DNA of 34,692 nt from a virus. Positions within the stretch are counted from its first letter, which is position 1; each line of letters starts with the position of its first letter. Positions 12,502 through 18,307 of this stretch are shown here, piece after piece. Made by a program: the position numbers and the translations under genes. The DNA is taken from IMG/VR virus record IMGVR_UViG_3300036804_000068, positions 1 through 34,692 of that record; one strand, written 5' to 3'. Below the pieces are notes generated by a model that saw nothing but the letters and a program-made list of their open reading frames with translations, ran no database searches and was not told where the DNA came from.

Positions 12502-14759
12502 TGCTGCGCCACCGTGAGCGGGTTGCCGGAGAAATCACGCTGGACGAGCGGCGTGCCGTCCGGGTTCGGCCCCTTGCTGTCGCCGGTCTGCACCGTGCCG
12601 GGTTGCCCGCCGCCGCCGCCCGAGCCGTAGTTCCACGCGAATTGCTTGCCCGCCTGACCCGCCGGCTGGCGGCCGAAGCCCATGCGCTGCGCCGTCGTCC
12701 ACGGCCCCCATCCCTTGGTCTGCGCATACCGCAGCGCGTACACGATTTGATCCTTCCATGTGTTCGGATCGCGCGGGTCCTCGCCGGTCGCCTGCATGAA
12801 CGCCTGTCCCAACGCGCCGGGCGCAATATCGAGCTGGAAAGGCCCGTGACTGCCAGCGCCGGGATCACGCGGATTGGAGTAGTTCTGCCCGTAGGCGCTT
12901 TCGGCCTGAAGCACGCGCGAGGCTTGATCCGGGTTGATCCCTAAGCTCTGCGCGACTTGCCGCGTAAATTGATCAGCTTGCTGCCCGGTGTAGGGGAGCG
13001 GTTGACCGTTCGGGCCTCTGCCCGGCGTCGAACTCGGCGGGCCGCTGTAACCGCCGCTCCCGCCGCCGCCACCACCCTGTCCCGGCCGTCCGCCGAACCG
13101 GCCGCCTTGTTGGAAGCCGCCGCCCTGCCCTTGTGGCGCGATCCCCAACGCCTGCAAGATTTGATCGAGCTGCGGATTGCCTGTCCCGCCGCCGCCATCC
13201 ATGCCGCCGCCGCCATAGCCGAGCGCGTTGCCGCCGACTTGGCCGCCCATGCTCGCCATGTATTTCGGGTCAAGCGGTCGCCAGCCGCCGCCCGGATGAA
13301 AGCCGAAGCCGCGCCAGCCCATGCCCGGATGATGATAGGGCCACATGCCCGAACCGTGGCCGCCCGGATGGCCGCCCATGAACCGGCCGCCGAACCGGCC
13401 ATGGCCGCCGCGGCCGAACGGGAAACCTCGGAAACGGCCGCGCCCGCCGCCCATGCCGCCGCTCAACAGGCCGCCGAGCAACGGCATCACCATCTGCGCC
13501 AGTTCGCCAAGCATCGGCGGAACGCCCTGCATCCCCATGCGGTCGCGGGTGATGTTGCTCACGCCGCGCTGCGGCGCTCCGTCCATGTGGTAGGGCCGCT
13601 CGCCGTCGGCCGGCTTCTTGGTCGGCAAGTTGCTGTCGTCAGCCCGCTTTTTGGCTTCCGATGGCGACACGCCCTGCTGTTTCAGCCATTTCTCGTACTC
13701 CGCCTTGGTCGCGGGCTGGGTCGCGTCGTCCGCGCCTTGCTGGACCGGCGGCTTGGGCATCTGGCCCTTGTCGCCCACCGCCGGCGGCGTCGGCGTCGGC
13801 GTTCCCGGCCCGCCCGACGTGGTTCCAGGCGGCGTCGGTTGATCGGTCGGAAGGCTCGGGTCCGGGCGATATTGCTGGCCCGGATAAGGCATGTTGCGCT
13901 GATCAGGCGGGATGTTGGCCGGCGTCGGCGGAAGCTCGCCGGTCTCCGCCGGCGTCGGCGACATGACGGCGCCCGCGACGCCCAACGGCGATCCCCGCGC
14001 AATGGCCGAAGCCAAAGCCGGAATGCCGCCCGCCCCCGCCGGACTTAGCTCGGGAGCTGCGGGCGCTTGGCCGCCCTGTGTCGCGCCGCTCACAGCGCCC
14101 TGTCCCGCCGCCGCCGCGCGAGGATTGCGCGCCAACGGACCTTGCGCGTCGGCCTCGGCCGGGTTTTGGCCGGGAGCAAGCCCGAGCCCCGAACTGCCCG
14201 GCTGACGCGGCGGAACGCCGGACGTGTCGATTTGTGCCGCCGCATCGAGCGGGTTTGGCATGAGCGGGTCTTGGATCGGCCCCTCGGGAACGCTCTTCGG
14301 CCCCTGGCCGCCGCCCGCCGGCGGCGGGTTGCCGCCTCCGCCTCCGCCTCCGCCTCCGCCGGCCCCGCCGCCAGCCTGATAGGGATTGCCGCCCTTGGCG
14401 ATGCTGCTCTTGAGCAAATCAACCAATTCGTCGCGCGTCGGCGCGGTCCACTTCTGACCCGGACCCGGCATCTGACCGCCCGGAGCGTTTTGGCCGCCTT
14501 GCTGGTTTTGCGGCGCGGTCGGCGCCTGTCCAGGCGGATTGATCGCCTCGCTCGCCGCCACCGTGCCAGTCGGATCAACGGATTGCGTGAACTCTTGGCT
14601 CGGATCGGTCGTCTGGCCGGGCGCCGCACTGCCGCCAAGCATCGACGACACGGCGCTCCCCAAGCCGCCGCCTTGACCCGAGAAGGCTTGTCCGACGCCG
14701 CTCAAGGCGGAGCCAATGCCGCCCGCTAGACCGGAGAGTGCATCGCCAACATCGCCCAT
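12498..14759 (-). CDS. Virion protein with lytic (lysozyme/transglycosylase-like) domain
   Basis: A 753-residue protein. Residues 1-430 are Gly/Pro/Gln-rich and disordered. About 430-500 is a Gly/Phe/His-rich block (RGRFRGFPFGRGGHGRFGGR). Residues 592-705 look like a peptidoglycan hydrolase: VLQAESAYGQNYSNPRDPGA, with the candidate catalytic Glu about 620, then SHGPFQLDIAPG and QIVYALRYAQTKGWGPW. This fits a lytic transglycosylase or tail-lysozyme fold that opens the cell wall during DNA entry. Operator O7 lies directly upstream and the ribosome binding site is weak (AGG 25 bases away). Role inferred from motifs. Confidence 0.75.
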   Translation of the reverse strand: MGDVGDALSGLAGGIGSALSGVGQAFSGQGGGLGSAVSSMLGGSAAPGQTTDPSQEFTQSVDPTGTVAASEAINPPGQAPTAPQNQQGGQNAPGGQMPGPGQKWTAPTRDELVDLLKSSIAKGGNPYQAGGGAGGGGGGGGGGNPPPAGGGQGPKSVPEGPIQDPLMPNPLDAAAQIDTSGVPPRQPGSSGLGLAPGQNPAEADAQGPLARNPRAAAAGQGAVSGATQGGQAPAAPELSPAGAGGIPALASAIARGSPLGVAGAVMSPTPAETGELPPTPANIPPDQRNMPYPGQQYRPDPSLPTDQPTPPGTTSGGPGTPTPTPPAVGDKGQMPKPPVQQGADDATQPATKAEYEKWLKQQGVSPSEAKKRADDSNLPTKKPADGERPYHMDGAPQRGVSNITRDRMGMQGVPPMLGELAQMVMPLLGGLLSGGMGGGRGRFRGFPFGRGGHGRFGGRFMGGHPGGHGSGMWPYHHPGMGWRGFGFHPGGGWRPLDPKYMASMGGQVGGNALGYGGGGMDGGGGTGNPQLDQILQALGIAPQGQGGGFQQGGRFGGRPGQGGGGGGSGGYSGPPSSTPGRGPNGQPLPYTGQQADQFTRQVAQSLGINPDQASRVLQAESAYGQNYSNPRDPGAGSHGPFQLDIAPGALGQAFMQATGEDPRDPNTWKDQIVYALRYAQTKGWGPWTTAQRMGFGRQPAGQAGKQFAWNYGSGGGGGQPGTVQTGDSKGPNPDGTPLVQRDFSGNPLTVAQQ

Positions 14760-14760
14760 G

Positions 14761-14781
14761 TGTCACACTATTCGGTTGACA
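14761..14781. promoter_or_regulatory. Operator-like inverted repeat in the late operon (site O7)
   Basis: TGTCAC-N9 (ACTATTCGG)-TTGACA, right arm extended by GTC, touching the start of the 14759 gene. There is no properly spaced -10 for a promoter on the minus strand; the flank is AT-rich. It could be a repressor block in transcribed DNA. Confidence 0.6.
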
Positions 14782-14798
14782 GTCCTACCTTTATTTTA

Positions 14799-15173
14799 CT
14801 ACAAAGCCGCGAGTTTGCCCGCCGCGCCTGCCAGCGAGCCTAGCGACACCCCTTGGTTCGCCGTCGCGCCGATCAACGAATTGAGCTGCGGCTGAAGCGC
14901 CGGATTGAGCGCCGGATTGCCGACGTTCTGCGTCTGCTCTTGTCCGGTCAACGCTTGGCCCATCTCGCCCGCCCCGGCCACGTCCTGCCCTTCCATCGTC
15001 GAGCCGCCAAGCCCGAGCTGCTGATAGCGGTTCTGCACCGCCTCTGTGTTGGAGCCGGTCGCGGCGTTGATCTGCGATTGGTCGAAGTCGCTCACCCCCC
15101 AGGTCCACGGCGCGTTCGTGCCGCCGCCCGTCACGTCATAGCCGCCCTTCGTGCCGCCGCCGCCGATGCTCAC
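14799..15173 (-). CDS. MSIGGGG-type small virion protein, copy 2
   Basis: A 124-residue protein with a GTG start (GGAGG six bases upstream) and GTGA overlap with the gene before it. It starts MSIGGGGTKGGYDVTGGG and ends LGSLAGAAGKLAAL. The upstream gene product starts the same way and also has an NxxQNxY/LQxQ-type Gln/Asn-rich middle and a LGSLAxAAG terminal motif, so the two are diverged tandem paralogs. No catalytic residues. Likely structural, perhaps head-tail or ejection associated. Confidence 0.6.
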   Translation of the reverse strand: MSIGGGGTKGGYDVTGGGTNAPWTWGVSDFDQSQINAATGSNTEAVQNRYQQLGLGGSTMEGQDVAGAGEMGQALTGQEQTQNVGNPALNPALQPQLNSLIGATANQGVSLGSLAGAAGKLAAL

Positions 15174-15622
15174 AAGATGCCTCCGCTGAACAGGCTCCCG
15201 ACATCGGTAGAGTTGGTGTCGGCGCCGAAGCTGCCTTGCGATCCGGTGCCGAAGCCCGCCGCGCTCGCCAGCGAGCCAAGGTTCAAGTTGGTGTTGGCCC
15301 CGCTGCCCGCTTGGTTCTGAAGCCCTTGAAGCTCGTTCTGCACGTCGTTTTGATAGAGCTGGTACATCGCGCTTTGGTCAGTGTCGGACATCTGGCCCAT
15401 TTGCTGAGCTTCCGTGTTCTTCGCTCCCTCCGCCCCCTGCGTCGCCATCGTGCTGTCGCCAAGCCCCTCGCCGCCATACTCGCTCCCTTGGCCCAACAGG
15501 TTCTCGCCATAGGTGTACTGGCCCAACGCCGACTGTTGCGGCGTCACCCCGCCGGCGCTCTCGAAAGGCGGGATGTTGACGTCCTGCGCGCCCTTGTTGC
15601 CACCGCCGCCGCCGATGCTCAT
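15170..15622 (-). CDS. MSIGGGG-type small virion protein, copy 1
   Basis: A 150-residue protein starting MSIGGGGGNKGAQDVNIPPF. It is Gly/Gln/Asn-rich, with a helical middle (MSDTDQSAMYQLYQNDVQNE) and LGSLASAAGFGTG near the C-terminus. It is paralogous to the next gene. The ATG overlaps the upstream stop (ATGA); a longer open frame to 15745 is shadow sequence. Possibly a structural or ejected protein, by position. Confidence 0.6.
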   Translation of the reverse strand: MSIGGGGGNKGAQDVNIPPFESAGGVTPQQSALGQYTYGENLLGQGSEYGGEGLGDSTMATQGAEGAKNTEAQQMGQMSDTDQSAMYQLYQNDVQNELQGLQNQAGSGANTNLNLGSLASAAGFGTGSQGSFGADTNSTDVGSLFSGGIL

Positions 15623-16086
15623 CGGAACCTCACCCGATACCGGGGCGGACACTGGTCGGCGCCGACGCGGCGCGCGAGCGGGGCAAGGTCGTAGACGCTC
15701 TCCGAGCTGATATGCCACTCGGCGCAGCCGCGCCGATCGGCCCACGCGACGCTTTCACGGATCAAGGCCAAAGCCTCCCACATGCTGCCTTCCTCCGCGT
15801 AGACGAGCGCAACGTTGCACTCCATGTCCGCCGGCAACCACGGGATGCAGGCGAGGATCGCGATGAGGAAAGCGTTGGACGAGCGGATCGGCAGAAACAC
15901 CATCGGCTGCTTGAGCACGATGTTGCGGACCCACCCCTCGGCCGACAGGAAGTCAAAACGCGTGTCGTTGCCCAAGCGCCGCTTGGCGAGCGCGACCATC
16001 CACGGGATGTCATCGTCCCTGATCAGCCGCCAGGGAGTTGCGTGCTCGCTAAGTCGTGCGCGACTTTGTTCGACAACGCCCACCAC
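15619..16086 (-). CDS. GNAT-like acetyltransferase-fold protein
   Basis: A 155-residue protein with a GTG start and AAGGA eight bases upstream. The core (WRLIRDDDIPWMVALAKRRL, VALVYAEEGSMWEALALIRE, CAEWHISSESVYDLAPLARR) has the strand-helix pattern of GNAT proteins, though the Q/RxxGxG/A acetyl-CoA loop is not evident. Acetyltransferase-like proteins of unknown role occur in the virion modules of several short-tailed phages. The start overlaps the upstream gene by 64 bases and is uncertain. Confidence 0.6.
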   Translation of the reverse strand: MVGVVEQSRARLSEHATPWRLIRDDDIPWMVALAKRRLGNDTRFDFLSAEGWVRNIVLKQPMVFLPIRSSNAFLIAILACIPWLPADMECNVALVYAEEGSMWEALALIRESVAWADRRGCAEWHISSESVYDLAPLARRVGADQCPPRYRVRFR

Positions 16087-16361
16087 TCGTCCGGTCCTTG
16101 CGACAGATTGATGTCGTTAATATTGACGGTCGAGGACCATGCTATCGCAGGAAAGGCCGAAGCGAAATCGCTGTGCGCCTGCGCGTGGTCGCTGTTCCAC
16201 CATCCGGCCGGAACTTGCACGTCGCCGATCGGATCGAGCAAATAGGGCAGAGCGGAGAAGCCAGAGGACAGCGGCGTCCCCTGATACATGTTTTGATGGA
16301 GCTGCCGGTGGTCGAACGAGAAATCCGCGCTGCTCGGGCTCAATAGGCTCGCGACGGTCAA
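16023..16361 (-). CDS. Hypothetical virion-module protein (112 aa)
   Basis: The frame opens at a TTG that overlaps the upstream stop (TTGA), with no strong ribosome binding site. The sequence (SFDHRQLHQNMYQGTPLSSG, GWWNSDHAQAHSDFA, SSTVNINDINLSQG) is rich in aromatic, Asp and Asn residues and looks like a real structural protein. An ATG at about residue 25 is an alternative start. No family recognised. Confidence 0.55.
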   Translation of the reverse strand: MTVASLLSPSSADFSFDHRQLHQNMYQGTPLSSGFSALPYLLDPIGDVQVPAGWWNSDHAQAHSDFASAFPAIAWSSTVNINDINLSQGPDEWWALSNKVAHDLASTQLPGG

Positions 16362-16672
16362 CGACGGCGGCCGTTGAGCTGTTCGGTGATCGCATCCGAC
16401 GGAATGTCGCCGAAACGGGTCCGCGTCGTCCCCATAGGGTCGAAATCGCGCGGGCTGATCCGGTCCATGCCGAAGTCGCTCGACGCTCTATCGCCGCCAG
16501 AGACGGGGCCGCTTGCGCGCGGTCCTACGTCCGCCGAAGTCCCCGTTCGCAAAGGACCGGCGAGTTGACGGTCGCTGCGAAAGACCCCATCCGCTGTCGC
16601 GTAAAACCCGGTCGGGCCGCCTCGCTGCGTCCCATTGATCCTGCCTCTCGGCCATTCGCGTTGTCCTGCCAT
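16358..16672 (-). CDS. Hypothetical protein overlapping a membrane-protein gene (104 aa)
   Basis: Begins MAGQREWPRGRING and ends SDAITEQLNGRRR. It is basic and Gly/Arg-rich. It overlaps the 16773 gene by 148 bases in a different frame. The second half (DRISPRDFDPMGTTRTRFGD) is not overlapped and reads like protein. A weak GGGA precedes the ATG. Probably a small structural protein; an overlap of this size is unusual here. Confidence 0.5.
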   Translation of the reverse strand: MAGQREWPRGRINGTQRGGPTGFYATADGVFRSDRQLAGPLRTGTSADVGPRASGPVSGGDRASSDFGMDRISPRDFDPMGTTRTRFGDIPSDAITEQLNGRRR

Positions 16673-16773
16673 AGTCCCATAACTCCGCGCTCTTGGGCCT
16701 GCTCGTCAGTCAAAACGTAAACCGTGGCGCACGCCACAACCAAGATCAGCAGCGCCACCGCAACCGCCCTCAT
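16525..16773 (-). CDS. N-terminally anchored membrane protein (82 aa)
   Basis: Begins MRAVAVALLILVVACATVYV, a single N-terminal transmembrane anchor (or lipoprotein-like signal with Cys at 15), followed by a charged, basic exterior domain (LTDEQAQERGVMGLWQ). GAGG lies six bases upstream. The 3' part overlaps the next gene. Anchored proteins with an overlapping reading frame are typical of spanin pairs, but no spanin sequence signature is evident. Confidence 0.6.
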   Translation of the reverse strand: MRAVAVALLILVVACATVYVLTDEQAQERGVMGLWQDNANGREAGSMGRSEAARPGFTRQRMGSFAATVNSPVLCERGLRRT

Positions 16774-16819
16774 GGCCTACCTCTTCTGACGCCGCTTTTT
16801 GGCTCGGCCCTTGCGCAGG

Positions 16820-17389
16820 TTACGCCGCCGGGCTCGTTTCTGCGCCGTTGTGCCTCTTGCCACTGCCGCCGCCTCCGCCCGCTCCGGGCAAATGGATCAC
16901 CTTCAAATCGAACGCCATGAGCCCGGCGAGGCCGATCAAGGCAGCTTCCGCGAGCCCGTCTGTGTTCTTGAGCGCGAAGCGCCCAGCTTGAGAAGGCCAG
17001 CGACGTATCGCCTCTGCACGCGCCGCGTCCTTTGCGCCCTCTTTGCCCGGAGCGACGCCAACGACACGCTTCCACTGCGGGGGCGTGATCCAGACGTTGG
17101 GGATGGCGGCGGCGGCGAGGACGCCTCGAATAACACCCTTGCTATCGCCAAAGGCGAAAGCCCCAACCGCGCCCTCTCGCGGGCGTGGGCCAACACGTTC
17201 GACAAACGCCGTGCGCGCGTGCGATTTATATACGAGTTCCGCAAGGAGAGGGGCATTGATCGTGCGCCGGTGTTTGGGGCCGTCGTGCAGGCACGGCATG
17301 ACATAGACTTCGATTAACGCGCCAGCTTCATTGAGAAGCGCGATCCCGCCCGTCACGCCAATGTCGATCCCCAAGACGTAGGTTGTCAC
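16820..17389 (-). CDS. RuvC-like Holliday junction resolvase
   Basis: A 189-residue protein with a GTG start overlapping the upstream stop (GTGA). VTTYVLGIDIGVTGGIALLN gives the first catalytic Asp (D9). ARTAFVERVG gives E64 and KNTDGLAEAALIGLAG gives D144, the arrangement of RuvC/RNase H-fold junction endonucleases. An Ala/Gly-rich tail follows. Resolvases in phages clear branched DNA before packaging. It sits inside the structural operon rather than with the recombination genes. Confidence 0.8.
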   Translation of the reverse strand: MTTYVLGIDIGVTGGIALLNEAGALIEVYVMPCLHDGPKHRRTINAPLLAELVYKSHARTAFVERVGPRPREGAVGAFAFGDSKGVIRGVLAAAAIPNVWITPPQWKRVVGVAPGKEGAKDAARAEAIRRWPSQAGRFALKNTDGLAEAALIGLAGLMAFDLKVIHLPGAGGGGGSGKRHNGAETSPAA

Positions 17390-17616
17390 GTCGCCAGCTC
17401 CCAATCGACCGCCAATAGGTCGGTTTGCGAGCAAACCCAGGGCACAAGGTCGCCGTCAACTGTTTTCATATACACGTAAGGCAACGTCATCTTAATCCCG
17501 GTGCTCTCGCCGGGCATTTGCAGCGCCAGCCACATGCCCTTGCCGTTCCAGCCGGATCGAGCGACGCGGTTGCCGTTGTGCAATTCCTTGACCGCCCAGC
17601 CAATGGTGTTCGTCAT
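17386..17616 (-). CDS. tad2: Tad2-like (DUF2829) anti-Thoeris protein
   Basis: A 76-residue protein starting MTNTIGWAVKELHNGNRVAR. The blocks KELHNGNRVARSGWNGKGMW, LPYVYMKTVDG and LVPWVCSQTDLLAVDWEL are the hallmarks of DUF2829. Members (Tad2) are known to bind the gcADPR signal made by Thoeris TIR proteins and so block the defence. Full-length for the family. The ATG overlaps the stop of a small Arg-rich gene (ATGA). No close family alternative; activity here is inferred. Confidence 0.85.
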   Translation of the reverse strand: MTNTIGWAVKELHNGNRVARSGWNGKGMWLALQMPGESTGIKMTLPYVYMKTVDGDLVPWVCSQTDLLAVDWELAT

Positions 17617-17771
17617 CGCTTCGGCCCCGTCCTGCCGCCAGCGCGCGGCGTCCCTCGCCTGTGTTTGCGCCGGCCACGGCGCGCGCCTGACCAATCCGAC
17701 GGCCAAGCGCCGTCACTCCAAGGCATCCGAACGGTCGGACCTTTGCCGGGCGCCTTGAAGCGACGAGCCAT
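17613..17771 (-). CDS. Arg-rich small protein (52 aa)
   Basis: Begins MARRFKAPGKGPTVRMPWSD and ends with a basic cluster (GARRGRRKHRRGTPRAGGR). GGAGGG lies four bases before the ATG. The ATG overlaps the previous stop as TGATG, and its own stop overlaps the tad2 start as ATGA. Its leader CGGAGGGTGTGATGGCTCG is nearly identical to that of the upstream gene, suggesting duplication. Possibly a nucleic-acid or DNA-condensing peptide; no family. Confidence 0.6.
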   Translation of the reverse strand: MARRFKAPGKGPTVRMPWSDGAWPSDWSGARRGRRKHRRGTPRAGGRTGPKR

Positions 17772-17917
17772 CACACCCTCCGTCGCGACCGCTTGCCGCG
17801 CCCTACGCCCTGGCGATGTCCTCGCCCGCGATGAATGCGCGTCGTCGGTCGAACGGTTCCAAGTTTTCCAGCAGGGTCCACGCGGGAGCGAGGCCCGAGC
17901 CAAGTTCCGCGAGCCAT
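17771..17917 (-). CDS. Arg-rich small protein (48 aa)
   Basis: Begins MARGTWLGPRSRVDPAGKLG and ends with a cluster of Arg/Lys/Gly (RGRGHRQGVGRGKRSRRRV). GGAGG lies five bases upstream. Start and stop are linked to neighbours by TGATG junctions. No membrane segment and no recognised family. Confidence 0.55.
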   Translation of the reverse strand: MARGTWLGPRSRVDPAGKLGTVRPTTRIHRGRGHRQGVGRGKRSRRRV

Positions 17918-18048
17918 CACATCCTCCGCCCTTTCCTGTAGGACGAGAGGCGCGGTCTCCAACTTGGGAGCCGCCAGCCTCCCGGCCTCATCGGCTTCGT
18001 AAGCTGCCTCTGCAAATTTTGGGTGTTGCGGAGGCCCAAGCGCCTCAT
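17917..18048 (-). CDS. Arg-rich small protein (43 aa)
   Basis: Begins MRRLGLRNTQNLQRQLTKP and ends SSYRKGRRM. The start lies one base after the previous stop and the stop overlaps the next start (TGATG). The ribosome binding site is weak, so it would rely on coupling. Basic, with Arg/Gln helices. Confidence 0.5.
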   Translation of the reverse strand: MRRLGLRNTQNLQRQLTKPMRPGGWRLPSWRPRLSSYRKGRRM

Positions 18049-18049
18049 G

Positions 18050-18124
18050 TCAGCGACGCTTGCGGGCTCGGATGCGGCGGGCTCGACGGGTCATCCTCAA
18101 AGGACGAGAACGGCGCCAAGCCAT
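18050..18124 (-). CDS. Arg-rich microprotein (24 aa)
   Basis: A 24-residue ORF starting MAWRRSRPLRM and ending in a cluster of Arg (RRARRIRARKRR), more than half Arg/Lys. GGGAGGGTCCG precedes the ATG, a strong ribosome binding site at correct spacing. The length is below usual gene-calling limits, so the call rests on the RBS and the neighbouring pattern. Confidence 0.5.
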   Translation of the reverse strand: MAWRRSRPLRMTRRARRIRARKRR

Positions 18125-18135
18125 CGGACCCTCCC

Positions 18136-18210
18136 TTACCGGCGATAACGCCGACGCCCACGCCTGCGACGCTCTTCGGTGAAATCAAGCCAAGTCGGGT
18201 TCGGTCCCAT
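18136..18210 (-). CDS. Arg-rich microprotein (24 aa)
   Basis: A 24-residue ORF starting MGPNPTWLDFTE and ending EERRRRGRRRYRR. AGGAG lies six bases before the ATG. Eleven bases separate it from the next ORF. It shares the basic C-terminus with its neighbours but not their sequence, so this is a series rather than exact repeats. Confidence 0.5.
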   Translation of the reverse strand: MGPNPTWLDFTEERRRRGRRRYRR

Positions 18211-18219
18211 GGTGTTCTC

Positions 18220-18258
18220 CTATCGAATGTGGCGTCGCCCTCGGCGCGCCCTTCGCAT
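18220..18258 (-). CDS. Candidate Arg-rich micro-ORF (12 aa)
   Basis: Reads MRRARRGRRHIR, with AGGA nine bases upstream and a stop just before the AGGAG of the next ORF. An alternative 27-residue frame (18185-18268, MADHAKGAPRAT) overlaps it with a worse ribosome binding site. I cannot tell which, if either, is translated. Confidence 0.3.
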   Translation of the reverse strand: MRRARRGRRHIR

Positions 18259-18307
18259 GGTCAGCCATCCTTTTTGGTTTCCAGGCAAATTCAGATTGCC
18301 ACCAATC

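Noticed and set aside
14761-14800. Late promoter upstream of the 14759 gene
   Set aside because: No -35/-10 pair with 16-18 base spacing on the minus strand; the AT-rich flank alone is not enough.
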